Shown: positions 26,148-35,250, numbered from the stretch's first letter. The stretch: 64,000 bases of DNA from Pseudorhodoferax soli (GCF_003337555.1 NZ_QPJK01000008.1:62001-126000); one strand, 5' to 3'. The notes: generated by a model from the sequence alone, not told the origin. Numbers and translations are program-made.

Positions 26148-28178
26148 TCAGGAGCCTTTGCGGCCGCTACGGCGCGGGCGCGAGGCGCCGCGCTTGGAGC
26201 TGCCGGATTCGACTGGCAGCGTGCCTTTGCAGTCCGGGTAGCGGCTGCACGACCAGAACGGGCCGCTCTTGCCGCTGCGCTGGCGCGTGGGTGCGCCGCA
26301 CTGCGGGCATGCCGGCCCTTGGGGAACCTTGATGGACAGGGAGGCGCTGCCGTACTGCGCAATCAACTGCGAAATCCACGCGGCCTGCTTGCCGATGAAC
26401 ACGTCCAGGGTGAGCTGTCCGGCCTCGATCATGTCGAGCGCCTGTTCCCAGACGGCGGTGGTGCCAGGGTCGGCAATCGCCGCAGGCACGGCATCGATCA
26501 AAGTGAAAGCCGCATCCGAGGCGCGGATGGCGCGCCCCTTCTTCACGAGGTAGCCGCGAGCGATCAGGCCGCCGATGATGTTGGCCCGCGTCGCTTCGGT
26601 GCCGATGCCAACCGTATCCTTGAGCTTCTGCTTCAGGCGGGGATCGGACACCAGCTTGGCGACGCCTTTCATGGACTTGACCAACTCGCCTTGCGTGTAC
26701 GGTTTGGGCGGCAGCGTCTTGAGTGCCTTGAGATCGACGTCGGCCACCTGGCATGCCAGGCCCTCATACAGTTTCGGCAGCGCGGGCAGCACCTGGGCGC
26801 GGACCGCAGTATCGCCCTCGCCATCACCGTCTTCGGCCTGCGGCTCGGCGAGCACCTGGCGCCAACCCGGGATGACAACCTGCTTGCCCGTGGCCGCCAG
26901 GTTCTGCCCCCCGCACGAAAACTTGGCCACAGTGCGGTCGAACTCGTGGTGAGGGAGGAACTGCGCCAGGTAATGCGACCGGATGAGCCTGTACACGGCC
27001 AGTTCCTTCTCGCTCATGGCGGAGAGCTTCGCCGGTTCGAGCGTCGGGATGATGCCGTGGTGCGCCGTGACCTTGCCATCGTTCCAGGCGCGCGAGCGCT
27101 GCGAGCGGTCGAGCTGGCCCATGATCGAGCGCAGCGAGGGATCGGTCTTGAGCAGGCTGTCGAGAACGGTGGGCACTTCGGCAAACATGCTCTCGGGCAG
27201 GTAGCCGGAGTCCGAGCGGGGGTACGTCGTGGCCTTGTGCGTCTCGTACAGGGCTTGGGCAATCTCCAAGGTTTCCTGCACGTCCAGCCCAAGCTGCTTG
27301 GAACACACTTCCTGCAAGGTGCCCAGGTCGAACGGCAGCGGCGGGCCTTCGCGGACACGCTCAGTCTCCACCGACACGACGTGGGCACTGCCCGCAGCGC
27401 GGATCTGCTGCATGGTCTGCTGTGCGACCGGCTGCCGCAGGCAGCGGCCTGCGTCGTCGGTGCACGCATCGGGTGGAACCCATTGCGCGGCGAAAGTCGA
27501 ACCGCCTGCGAACAGGGACACGGCGATGGCCCAGTATGGTACGGACACGAAGCGCGCGATCTCGCGGTCGCGGTCCACAACGAGCTTGAGCGTCGGGGTC
27601 TGTACGCGGCCGACCGACAGCACGCCGTCGTAACCCGCCTGTCGCCCCAGCACCGTGAACAGCCGGCTCAGGTTCATGCCCACGAGCCAATCCGCACGGG
27701 AGCGCGCCAGCGCCGAGTGGTACATCGAAAGCGTCTCGGCCGAAGGCCGCAGCTTGCCCAGTGCCGCCCGAATGGACGCATCGTTGAGCGCCGACAGCCA
27801 CAGGCGTTCGATGGGGCCGCGGTAGCCGCAAAGCTCCACGATCTCGCGGGCGATCAATTCGCCCTCGCGGTCGGCATCGGTGGCGATAACCAGGTGAGTC
27901 GCCTTCGCCAAGAGCGCCTTGACGACCTTGAATTGCGTGGCGGTCTTCGGTTTGACCTCGACCCGCCAGTGCTGGGGAATGATGGGCAACTGCTCAACGG
28001 ACCATCGTTTGAGCTGCTCGTCGTAGGCCTCGGGCGGCGCCGCCTCCACGAGATGGCCGATGCACCAGGTGACCGTGACGCCGGAACCGTTGAGGCAGCC
28101 TTCACCGCGCTGCGTGGCGCCGAGAATCCGGCCAATGTCTTTGCCCTGGGAGGGCTTCTCGCACAAGAACAGCCGCAT
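26148..28178 (-). CDS. topB: DNA topoisomerase III (ICE type)
   Basis: 676 aa from the ATG at 28178, where the TOPRIM text MRLFLCEKPSQGKDIGRIL starts; the longer frame is antisense-like and rejected. Toprim acidic motif IATDADREGE, active-site tyrosine in TTYPRSDSGYL, and a C-terminal zinc finger (CPQC ... CSRYPDC) with a basic tail. Type IA topoisomerases decatenate and act on single strands. TopB is a fixed member of the ICEclc/PFGI-1 replication module beside ssb and is thought to help process conjugative or replicating ICE DNA. Its promoter region contains the palindrome at 28389. Confidence 0.96.
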   Translation of the reverse strand: MRLFLCEKPSQGKDIGRILGATQRGEGCLNGSGVTVTWCIGHLVEAAPPEAYDEQLKRWSVEQLPIIPQHWRVEVKPKTATQFKVVKALLAKATHLVIATDADREGELIAREIVELCGYRGPIERLWLSALNDASIRAALGKLRPSAETLSMYHSALARSRADWLVGMNLSRLFTVLGRQAGYDGVLSVGRVQTPTLKLVVDRDREIARFVSVPYWAIAVSLFAGGSTFAAQWVPPDACTDDAGRCLRQPVAQQTMQQIRAAGSAHVVSVETERVREGPPLPFDLGTLQEVCSKQLGLDVQETLEIAQALYETHKATTYPRSDSGYLPESMFAEVPTVLDSLLKTDPSLRSIMGQLDRSQRSRAWNDGKVTAHHGIIPTLEPAKLSAMSEKELAVYRLIRSHYLAQFLPHHEFDRTVAKFSCGGQNLAATGKQVVIPGWRQVLAEPQAEDGDGEGDTAVRAQVLPALPKLYEGLACQVADVDLKALKTLPPKPYTQGELVKSMKGVAKLVSDPRLKQKLKDTVGIGTEATRANIIGGLIARGYLVKKGRAIRASDAAFTLIDAVPAAIADPGTTAVWEQALDMIEAGQLTLDVFIGKQAAWISQLIAQYGSASLSIKVPQGPACPQCGAPTRQRSGKSGPFWSCSRYPDCKGTLPVESGSSKRGASRPRRSGRKGS

Positions 28179-28388
28179 ATCCGTCCATCCCGATTCCTGT
28201 TGTTCATGGAGTTGCTGGGATCGAGGATGCCGAGCGCAGCCCCTGGCAGCAGCAAACAAGCCGCATGCGGCAGCGACCGCTTTCACGCCGATGAAATGGC
28301 GAGTGCGGGGAAGGTGCGTGGCCGGAAGTGTGCGGGCCGAGAGCCGCGATTTCCGGGAGCGCGCGTGGAACTCGGTGGACGTTGGTGG

Positions 28389-28409
28389 AGCTATCCCCTG
28401 GGGATAATT
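28389..28409. promoter_or_regulatory. ICE palindrome CTATCCCCWGGGGATAG, copy 1 (topB side)
   Basis: Matches the palindromes at 30407 and 30550 except for the last bases (GATAATT). It lies 211 bp ahead of topB and 53 bp beyond the ssb stop, within a 283-bp gap without genes. Likely an operator for the topB promoter. Confidence 0.75.
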
Positions 28410-28461
28410 CGCAGCGCATGGAGGGCGGCGAAGCACTGCGGCAGCCGCCCTCCATGCCCGA

Positions 28462-28902
28462 TCACTTCCTGCGCTTGGTCTCTTTCGGCGCCGTCGATTC
28501 CTGGGTGGCCTGGGGCTTCGGCTCTGCCTCCTGTGGCTTCGGGCTGAGGGCCACAGACTCGATGCGGTACGGCAGGATGCCGACACTGCGCGCGTTGACC
28601 TGCCAAGTCTCACGCGGCTGATCTTCGTTGTCCGTCCAGGGGTCGCGCTCCATGCGGCCGACGACCAGCACCCGCATGCCCTTCTGGTAGAGCTGCTGCC
28701 AGCGGTCGGCGTCGTGGTGCCAGAGTTCCACCGGCGCCCAGAAGCCGCCGCGGTCCTCGAACTCGCCGCCCTTGGTGGGGACGGGGTTGTCGAAGTACAC
28801 GTTCAGCCGGAGCAACCGGCGAGGATCGTCGTTGCCATTGGGGAATTCGCGGTACTCGGGAGGCGATCCGATGTTGCCCTCGCCGATGAATTGTGTGCTC
28901 AT
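28462..28902 (-). CDS. ssb: Single-stranded DNA-binding protein of the ICE
   Basis: 146 aa. An OB-fold of the ICE SSB type: MSTQFIGEGNIGSPPEYREF, then RLNVYFDNPV, RGGFWAPVELW, GMRVLVVGRMERD, and a charged flexible tail (EPKPQATQESTAPKETKRRK) instead of the usual acidic tip. It protects single-stranded DNA during ICE replication and transfer. It is the last gene of the TIGR03761-DUF3158-ssb operon, and topB follows. Confidence 0.95.
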   Translation of the reverse strand: MSTQFIGEGNIGSPPEYREFPNGNDDPRRLLRLNVYFDNPVPTKGGEFEDRGGFWAPVELWHHDADRWQQLYQKGMRVLVVGRMERDPWTDNEDQPRETWQVNARSVGILPYRIESVALSPKPQEAEPKPQATQESTAPKETKRRK

Positions 28903-28975
28903 GTTGGAATCTCCGTGGTGGTTGAAATACCCGTGCCTCGTTGGGCTCGGGCGCGTGCTCGGATGGCAGGCGCAA

Positions 28976-29503
28976 TCACCGATCGCGCACTGCGGCAGGA
29001 ACGGACGCGAGCCGGCGCAGGTAGGTGTTGTCCGCCTGCGCGGCCTTGCTGGCGCATTCCTGTGCTTGCCTGCCCAGGGTGTGCAGCAGGCTGATCTGCA
29101 TGTTCAGCATGACGCGCTGCAGTTCGATCTCGTGCAGGTCGTGCAGCAGGTTGACCGGCGTGCTGGGGCTCGCCATCAGCTCCTGCCACAACGCCACGCC
29201 CATGGCCGATCGATCGTGCTTGCGCCAGCGAAGAAAGGTCGTGCCTGCGCCAGTGGTCTGCTGGGCCAGCTCGACGGGAAGCAGGTGGAAGGGATGCCCG
29301 CACGCCTGTGGCAGCACCTGTCGCTGCGCCAGGGCAATCAACTCGTCGCGCATGGCGAAGCACTGGCTGGCCCAGGCCTCGAAGTCCCCTTTACCTTTAA
29401 AAGGCTTTAAAAGGCCTTTTAGAGAGGCCGCGTGTTCCAGCCGCATGAAGGCTGGCTGTTCCAGACGACGGAAGTAGCGCGGTTCGCGGTTCGGGTCGCT
29501 CAT
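28976..29503 (-). CDS. DUF3158 family ICE protein
   Basis: 175 aa; typical DUF3158 text FMRLEHAASLKGLLKPFKGKGDFE and LPVELAQQTTGAGTTFLRWR. Function unknown; always found with ssb and the TIGR03761 gene in this ICE family. Its ATG overlaps the stop of the TIGR03761 gene (ATGA, 29500-29503), so translation is coupled. Confidence 0.9.
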   Translation of the reverse strand: MSDPNREPRYFRRLEQPAFMRLEHAASLKGLLKPFKGKGDFEAWASQCFAMRDELIALAQRQVLPQACGHPFHLLPVELAQQTTGAGTTFLRWRKHDRSAMGVALWQELMASPSTPVNLLHDLHEIELQRVMLNMQISLLHTLGRQAQECASKAAQADNTYLRRLASVPAAVRDR

Positions 29504-30288
29504 GCCGGTTCGTCCTCGCCGGCGGCTGTGGACTTGGCCTCGGCCGAATCGGCGGCAGCGCCTTCGTCGGTGGGAGATGCGGCTGCGGCAGCGCTATCAC
29601 CACGCTGTTGCAGACCACGGCGCACGACGGGCGGCGCAAACTTCGAGCGGCGCATGCCTTCGAGCACGTCCTGCGGCAGTTCGCCGAACTTCTCCAATGC
29701 TGCCCGAGCTGCGGCGTTCTTGGCCGCGAAGTCGTCGCGGGTGCAGCCCGAGTAGCGGTATTGCTGGGCCAGGCTGAACAGGCTGCGCAGCGCGTGGGCA
29801 CCTTCGTTGAGCCAGCGCTCCAACGTCGAGCGATCGATCAGCGCGGTGTGGTGGGCGAGGATCAGCTTGCGGGCGATGTCGTCGTAGTCGGCCAGCAGAT
29901 AGACGGCGGCAAAGCCGAGCTGCGCGTTCACGAACAAGGGGAGCTTCACCGGCTGCACGTTGAGGTTCTCACCCAGGCTCAACGCCGCAGGCACGCCGGC
30001 CAGTGCCTGGTCAACCTGCTCGCGCAGCGATTGCAACGTGGTCCTGGTCTGGTCGAGCTTTTCCTCGATGCGCAACATCCACCAGTCGCTGTACGGGTCG
30101 TCCTGCTCCGAGCCGCGCTTCATCTTGTTCATCACGGCGATGTAGCCGTTCAGGCCGACGATGCCGGGTCGCCCCTCGGCGGCGGCGCGGCCATGCCAGA
30201 TGCGCGAGGCGTGGTGGGTGTGAAGCGTCAGCGACATCGCGCTGCGCAAAGAGCCGAGATTGAGTTGCAGAGGTTCGTTGGTTGCCAT
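29500..30288 (-). CDS. TIGR03761 family ICE protein (positional counterpart of ICEclc inrR)
   Basis: 262 aa from the ATG at 30288. Contains SLTLHTHHASRIWHGRAAAEGRPGIVGLNGYIAVMN and DWWMLRIEEKL, characteristic of the family. In ICEclc the gene in the equivalent place ahead of ssb, inrR, is needed for full integrase expression; the equation of the two is from gene order as I recall it. The promoter region contains two copies of the 21-bp palindrome (30407, 30550). First gene of the operon with DUF3158 and ssb. Confidence 0.88.
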   Translation of the reverse strand: MATNEPLQLNLGSLRSAMSLTLHTHHASRIWHGRAAAEGRPGIVGLNGYIAVMNKMKRGSEQDDPYSDWWMLRIEEKLDQTRTTLQSLREQVDQALAGVPAALSLGENLNVQPVKLPLFVNAQLGFAAVYLLADYDDIARKLILAHHTALIDRSTLERWLNEGAHALRSLFSLAQQYRYSGCTRDDFAAKNAAARAALEKFGELPQDVLEGMRRSKFAPPVVRRGLQQRGDSAAAAASPTDEGAAADSAEAKSTAAGEDEPA

Positions 30289-30406
30289 GGCGTCCGCTCG
30301 CTTGGGAAAAGGAGCGGTCAGGATCGGCACGCAACGGAAGGCAGTCAGTCAACAAACCGAAATGAACCGGGACCCGGTTGTCGTGGCAGCGGTGGCCTGT
30401 GACACG

Positions 30407-30427
30407 AGCTATCCCCAGGGGATAGCT
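30407..30427. promoter_or_regulatory. ICE palindrome CTATCCCCWGGGGATAG, copy 2
   Basis: A perfect 21-bp palindrome around a central A (arms AGCTATCCCC). It lies 119 bp ahead of the TIGR03761 start. With copy 3 it occupies the 331-bp gap 30289-30619, which has no gene. Confidence 0.85.
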
Positions 30428-30549
30428 CCATCGAAAGCCATGGAGCGCTGCTCGCGCAAATGGTGCGTGCGCTCATGCAACCGACGCCATTACGGCCCCC
30501 CTGGACCGAAGTGCCATGCCGTGCCTGTCGGCGTTACAGCTTGTAGTAC

Positions 30550-30570
30550 ATCTATCCCCTGGGGATAGCT
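30550..30570. promoter_or_regulatory. ICE palindrome CTATCCCCWGGGGATAG, copy 3
   Basis: ATCTATCCCC-T-GGGGATAGCT: one mismatch from a perfect 21-bp palindrome. 143 bp centre-to-centre from copy 2. Likely binding sites of one dimeric or multimeric regulator; see the finding. Confidence 0.85.
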
Positions 30571-30619
30571 CTACTGACGGCCATCGACGTCTGCTTCACG
30601 CCCTTGTCGCTCGTCGCGC

Positions 30620-31894
30620 TCAGCTACTGCGCAGAAGGTCGCGCAGCCGGTCAATGTGCTGCCGGGCCACCTCGGGTGGAACCACATTGCGCGGTGGTTC
30701 AGGCGGTGCATCTCGTGCAGGGGCAGGTGGCGGTGCTGACCCGGCTTGCTTGGCCCAGGCGTTGAACTCGCCACGGATGGCGCGCTGGATGATGCCGAAC
30801 AGGTAGCCTGCCGGGTTGCGGATGGTGCTGCCGCGACAGCGATCCGCCCATTCGTCCAGCACGGCCTGGCGTAGCGGAGCATCGACCTGCTGCAATGCCA
30901 CGATGGCGGCGGCCTGCTGCTCTTCCTTCAAGCCGAGAAAGCGATCAGGCAGGCGAACTCCTGGCATCGCACGCGCCTGCCCACGCTCACGCGCGGTAGT
31001 ACGTACTTCATTCATACGACTACTACGTACAGTACGGTCCTGCTTCGGATTCCGAAGAGCGCCGTCTGACGCGGGTTTCGGCCCTGCTTCGGAATCCGAA
31101 GAGGGGTCATCAGAATTCCGAAGAAGGCTCGGCGCCCCTTCTTCGGAATCGTGAACCCTATCCTTCTGTGGATAACTCTCCTGCGACCCAATGCCCTGGC
31201 TCGCGAGGCGTTCGGCAAGGACCTGCAGCCGCGAGGGCAACGTGCGGCCAGACAACAACGGGTCTTCGGCGATTTCCTTGAGGGTGTGCAAGCCCACGAC
31301 CTGGACGGCCTTGGCCGAATGGCCCAGGGCTTGGCTGACGAGCTCCAAGTAGTCCGGGTCGAGCTGCATCGCCTCGAAAGGCGTCAGGGGCTCATCGTGC
31401 AGGACGTAGAGGTTGCCGAGGATGCGCCCGGTCTTGGGGTCACGCCTGCGGCGCACGAGACTCAACCAGCGCGTCAGGCGCAACAGCGTCAGCGCCCGTG
31501 CCACGGTCTCGTGGGAGGCTTGCCCGGCGCAGGGCATTGACGCGAGCCACGGGCGAAGTTGCTCATACGTCGGAAACGCCGTGACGCCATCCTCGTTGAG
31601 CATCATCCGGAAGACTTGCCAGGCATTGCGTTCCAGCGGCGTCAGGCGTCGGTCGAGGAACAACCGTCGCGGTACGCTCTCGTGCCGATTGCCGCTGAAC
31701 AGGAAACCGTCGCCGGTTGCGGACGCAGGCGAAGGCGACGGCGCCGATGCGGATGCGGATGCGGATGCGGGAGCCGGCTCGGGCGCGGGCGGGCGAGGTT
31801 TTGGCGCAAGGTCTTTCAGCGCGCTGTCGAACAGATCAGCGAGGGCGATGGGGCCTTGGCGTGGTGTTCTTGGTGCAGCGTCATCCGCGGCCAT
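30620..31894 (-). CDS. STY4528 family pathogenicity-island replication protein
   Basis: 424 aa. N-terminal Pro/Ala/Ser-rich linker, then FRMMLNEDGVTAFPTYEQLRPWL with HETVARALTLLRLTRWLSLVRRRRD, a helix-turn-helix region like those of plasmid replication initiators. The middle is variable, and the C-terminus has AVLDEWADRCRGSTIRNPAGYLFGIIQRA. Family members are annotated as island replication proteins. It starts 3 bp after the DUF2857 gene's stop, so the two are coupled. Mechanism unproven. Confidence 0.9.
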   Translation of the reverse strand: MAADDAAPRTPRQGPIALADLFDSALKDLAPKPRPPAPEPAPASASASASAPSPSPASATGDGFLFSGNRHESVPRRLFLDRRLTPLERNAWQVFRMMLNEDGVTAFPTYEQLRPWLASMPCAGQASHETVARALTLLRLTRWLSLVRRRRDPKTGRILGNLYVLHDEPLTPFEAMQLDPDYLELVSQALGHSAKAVQVVGLHTLKEIAEDPLLSGRTLPSRLQVLAERLASQGIGSQESYPQKDRVHDSEEGAPSLLRNSDDPSSDSEAGPKPASDGALRNPKQDRTVRSSRMNEVRTTARERGQARAMPGVRLPDRFLGLKEEQQAAAIVALQQVDAPLRQAVLDEWADRCRGSTIRNPAGYLFGIIQRAIRGEFNAWAKQAGSAPPPAPARDAPPEPPRNVVPPEVARQHIDRLRDLLRSS

Positions 31895-31897
31895 GAT

Positions 31898-32458
31898 TCA
31901 GCCCAATCCCTGATCGATCCAGTTCTTGATCGCAGCCCAGACCACCGACAGTGGCAGTGCCATGCCTTCGGCGAGGTCCATTGCCGCATCAAGAACCGAG
32001 GTCTCATCCTCCAGCTCGACATTCCTGCTGCTGGTCACGGCCTTCCAGCGCCGCCACAGCTCGGTGTCCTGCTCCTCGTCCAGAACCGGATGGCGCCCCT
32101 TGCGTTTGGGCAGGCCGAGAACTTCGCGCCGTAGCGCGACTTCCTGATGCGTCAGTCCGTAGAAGCGGCTCACCATGTCGGTACTGGCACCCAGGCGGAG
32201 CATGCGATCGACGGTGGCGATCTCTTTCTCCACGTCCCGCGCCTGTTTGAGCAATCGCCGGAGCACTTCCCGGTTCACGGAGACTGAGCACCAGGAGACG
32301 TTGGCATTGGCCAGCACGCTGATCAGCGCCGGATGTTTGAGCGCATCCAAATCTTCCTCACCGAACCCCATCGCCTTGCAGCGGCGCAGTTGCCCGTTGC
32401 GCAGGTCGTAGAGCGCCTGCGCGATGACGGCCTGGTTGAGGGGGTTCGGTGCGGACAT
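31898..32458 (-). CDS. DUF2857 family regulator-like protein
   Basis: 186 aa. MSAPNPLNQAVIAQALYDLRNGQLRRCKAMGF and RMLRLGASTDMVSRFYGLTHQEVALRREVLGL are typical DUF2857 text; the second is a helix-turn-helix. As I recall, in ICEclc a DUF2857 protein and the adjacent ParB-like protein form the BisDC activator (distantly FlhDC-like) of the transfer programme. If that holds here, this and the next gene are the master switch of the element. 15 bp from parB. Confidence 0.85.
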   Translation of the reverse strand: MSAPNPLNQAVIAQALYDLRNGQLRRCKAMGFGEEDLDALKHPALISVLANANVSWCSVSVNREVLRRLLKQARDVEKEIATVDRMLRLGASTDMVSRFYGLTHQEVALRREVLGLPKRKGRHPVLDEEQDTELWRRWKAVTSSRNVELEDETSVLDAAMDLAEGMALPLSVVWAAIKNWIDQGLG

Positions 32459-32473
32459 GCGGGCCTCCCTCGC

Positions 32474-34138
32474 TCAGGTCCCAGGACCGACAGCGCCGGC
32501 TTCCAGATCCAGCAGGCGCCGGGCCAGCCGCAGCAGCCGAAACAGCTTGACCAGCGCGGTGTCGCTCAGTCGCCGGGTCCCGTCGGCATGACGTTGGCCC
32601 TGGCCGTGCAACAGCGCCGGCAGGTCGTTGACGAGGTGCCCGCAGTCCAAGCCGACGTCACCGGGCTGCTGACCGGCCAGGGAAACCAGCAGCGCGAGCA
32701 CGGCACGTGCGAGGGGCGACGAAGCCTGGGTCGGGGCACGACACGCGAACCCGATGCCATCAGAACGATCCTCGACACACGCGTCCAGGTCGGCCTCGCC
32801 CGCGATCTCGCGCGCGAACTGCGCGATGTGGATGCGCAGGCGGTCGGGTGTGTCGAGGCCTGGGTCGATATGCCAGATATCCGAGATGGGATAGAGGCCA
32901 CCGGCCTGCACGGGAATCGACTGCAACACGTTGGCGGAGAAGTCGGGCGGCAGCGCATCGCCCAACTGGTCGGCGACCATGCGTTGGATGGATTGGAGCC
33001 GCTCGGTCGTCGGTGCCGGAGAGACGATGTGCTCGGCAAGCCGATCGCCAGCCGCTGCCGCAGGGCGGGCTGCGGATGCCTCGCTCGGGGCCACATCGTC
33101 CTGGGGCCTTGTCGGCGCGGCGGCAGGGTGGCCTGCAGAAGGTCCTGCTGTAGCGGGGGACGGTGCCGGTTCGATCGGCGGCCGTGCGATGGCCCCAGGC
33201 TCAGGCAATGCCGGCGGCGCCGATGGCGGTGTTGGGTCGCTGACCAGGGCGCGGTGGCGGCTCTCGGATTCGGTCAGGTCCAAGGCGAGCACGTCGTAGT
33301 CGATGCCCAGCAGCTCGGACATCTGACCGATCAACTCGTCCTGCACACGCTGCGGGGAGAATTCATCGGCCTGGGCGTCGAACTGCGACAGCACCTCCAG
33401 AAAGAAGCTGTCGAAGTCCAGCGGCAGGGAGCGGCCCTTGGCATAGTGTTCCCACGTGCGCTCGCTGGCTTTGCGCATGACCGACAGCCGCTCGACCTGG
33501 TGGCGGCCGAGGCCACCATAGAGCACGGTCGGGATCGCGGGCAGCAGGTAGCGCACCGCATCGGCCATGCGGCTGATGTGCGACTGCTGCACGGGGAAGC
33601 CGTCGGCGCCCAAGCGGCGGGCCAGCTCGGACTGGCTCAGGGTGGTGCCGCTTTCCGCTTCATAGAACTCGCGGGCTTTCTCGACGCCCAGAGCGCGCTC
33701 GATGAACGTGAGGCCGCCGCGCAGTTCGTTCTCGGCGAGATGCCCGGTCAGCGCAACGATCTCTCCGCGCGCAGGCCATGGCCGGAACAGGCACGATATG
33801 CGGAAAAAGCGCTCGTCCTTCGTCTCTGCCCAGAGTTCACGCAGGATCGCCAGCCTGGTGTTGCCGCCGTTGCGGATGATGTAGTGCGCCTCGCCAGGAC
33901 GGCGTGTGATGGCTGGCGCCGCATCCAGGCCGCGCTCTCGAATGGAAGCCTTGATTTCATCGTAGGCCGAGTTGCGCTTTTTGCGGGGGTCGTGGTCGTA
34001 GGGTCGCAACTGGTCCAGTGTCACGACCATCGGCGTGTCGGCGATGGGGTCGCTCAGAGCCGTGGCCGATGGGCCGCTGCGCTCGAACCCGGCGGCAAGC
34101 AGCTTGCCGGCCATGTCCTGGGAGGTCATCTCAGCCAT
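32474..34138 (-). CDS. parB: TIGR03764 ICE ParB-type protein
   Basis: 554 aa from the ATG at 34138. ParB-like nuclease fold: LDQLRPYDHDPRKKRNSAYDEIKASIRERGL, then IIRNGGNTRLAILREL, and a helix-turn-helix (TTLSQSELARRLGADGFPVQQSHISRM). A Pro/Ala linker and a long C-terminal domain particular to the PFGI-1/ICEclc class follow. It may act in partition and/or, with DUF2857, as a transcription activator. It overlaps the HicA-like gene by 8 bp. Confidence 0.92.
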   Translation of the reverse strand: MAEMTSQDMAGKLLAAGFERSGPSATALSDPIADTPMVVTLDQLRPYDHDPRKKRNSAYDEIKASIRERGLDAAPAITRRPGEAHYIIRNGGNTRLAILRELWAETKDERFFRISCLFRPWPARGEIVALTGHLAENELRGGLTFIERALGVEKAREFYEAESGTTLSQSELARRLGADGFPVQQSHISRMADAVRYLLPAIPTVLYGGLGRHQVERLSVMRKASERTWEHYAKGRSLPLDFDSFFLEVLSQFDAQADEFSPQRVQDELIGQMSELLGIDYDVLALDLTESESRHRALVSDPTPPSAPPALPEPGAIARPPIEPAPSPATAGPSAGHPAAAPTRPQDDVAPSEASAARPAAAAGDRLAEHIVSPAPTTERLQSIQRMVADQLGDALPPDFSANVLQSIPVQAGGLYPISDIWHIDPGLDTPDRLRIHIAQFAREIAGEADLDACVEDRSDGIGFACRAPTQASSPLARAVLALLVSLAGQQPGDVGLDCGHLVNDLPALLHGQGQRHADGTRRLSDTALVKLFRLLRLARRLLDLEAGAVGPGT

Positions 34139-34391
34139 GGCCGCATCCCTCTGCGTTGGCGGCCCGGGCCATGCGGGCCTCGCGCTCGGCGCGGCGGATC
34201 TGCGCACGGGCGTTGAGATCCGCCCGGTAATCACTCGCGGTCGAGCTGGTATAGATGGCGGCGCAGCCGGTCTTGGTGAATTTGAGGTGTCCGCCCCGGG
34301 TGCGTTTGACGTGCCAGCCTTCGCTCACCGCGAACTCGATCAGGGCGCGCAGCCGCTTGTGGCCACGGGCCAGTTCATGTGCGTTCGCCAT
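34131..34391 (-). CDS. Small HicA/YcfA-like protein between parA and parB
   Basis: 86 aa from the ATG at 34391. MANAHELARGHKRLRALIEFAVSEGWHVKRTRGGHLKFTKTGCAAIYTSSTASDYR has the order of a dsRBD-like HicA fold: helix, then GWxxxRxxGGHxxF with the catalytic-type histidine, then a strand. No HicB antitoxin adjoins it. The gene overlaps parA by 17 bp and parB by 8 bp. In ICEclc a short gene, shi, is in this place and inhibits growth of transfer-competent cells; whether this is a homologue needs comparison. Confidence 0.78.
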   Translation of the reverse strand: MANAHELARGHKRLRALIEFAVSEGWHVKRTRGGHLKFTKTGCAAIYTSSTASDYRADLNARAQIRRAEREARMARAANAEGCGHG

Positions 34392-35250
34392 TGGGCCTCC
34401 CGGTTGCAATAGAACGTGGAGGACGACCGGACACGAGGGCGAATCTGTCTTGCCACTGCGGGAACAGTTCGCCGGCGAGCGCGCGCATGGTGTCGAGCGC
34501 GGCGGGCGCAACTCTGCCCGGTGGCTGGCGATGCTCGACGCGATGCACCGGCAGGCCGCGCGTCGCAGCGCGCGGATAGGCTTCGATGGCCGGCACGTCG
34601 GTGCCCAGCACGCATATGCCGGCATGGTCCTGGAACAGGTCGCGCAGCGCCTGCTGGATCATCCGTGCATTCGCGGACACGGGGTGGACGCGATTGATGA
34701 GCAGGTGCAGGGATGGCGGTTCGATGCCGAGGTGCCGGTATGGCGCGATGTCCTCCAGCAACTGCATGGTGCCGCGTCGCAGTTCGCGAGCAGCGAGAAT
34801 TTCCGGGGTCACGGGCGACAGCGCCATGCCGGAGGCGAGCACCGCCATCTCCAGCAGCACTGAGCGCGCGCCCTGGGTGTCGATCAGCACCAGGTCGTAT
34901 AGTGGCGCCAGCGCCGGCAGCAGATGGCGCAGCCGCAGGCGCCCATCTGGCGCGTGCAACAGCAAGGTGTTCAGTTCACCCCGGTGATCGTTCGAGAGCA
35001 CCAGGTCCAGGCCCGCGATGATGGTGCGAGATACGAGCTGGTCGAGGGCGCGCTCGTTGAACGCCAGCAGATCGTAGATGCCACCGGGCGCACGGTGGGT
35101 CAGTTCGTAGTAGGAGGACAAGGTGGGCTGCACGTCTAGATCGAGCAGCAGCACGCGCAGCCCCGCGTCGGCGGCGAGGCCGCCGAGGTTGGCGGCCGTG
35201 GTCGTCTTGCCGACGCCACCTTTCGTTGAAATGATGGATACGACCTGCAT
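34375..35250 (-). CDS. parA: ParA/Soj-type partition ATPase of the ICE
   Basis: 291 aa from the ATG at 35250. Deviant Walker A KGGVGKTTTAANLGG at residues 10-24, Walker B LVLIDTQGA. ParA ATPases position DNA; in ICEs they help maintain the excised circular form. It is part of the compact, overlapping order parA - hicA-like - parB - DUF2857 - STY4528. Confidence 0.93.
   Translation of the reverse strand: MQVVSIISTKGGVGKTTTAANLGGLAADAGLRVLLLDLDVQPTLSSYYELTHRAPGGIYDLLAFNERALDQLVSRTIIAGLDLVLSNDHRGELNTLLLHAPDGRLRLRHLLPALAPLYDLVLIDTQGARSVLLEMAVLASGMALSPVTPEILAARELRRGTMQLLEDIAPYRHLGIEPPSLHLLINRVHPVSANARMIQQALRDLFQDHAGICVLGTDVPAIEAYPRAATRGLPVHRVEHRQPPGRVAPAALDTMRALAGELFPQWQDRFALVSGRPPRSIATGRPNGERT

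Noticed and set aside
25728..28547. 939-aa plus-strand frame opposite topB
   Set aside because: It covers a well-recognised topoisomerase III on the minus strand; the composition and lack of any family text mark it as antisense.
32333..34216. 627-aa plus-strand frame opposite parB
   Set aside because: Antisense to a clear ParB-type gene; no start signal and shadow-like composition.
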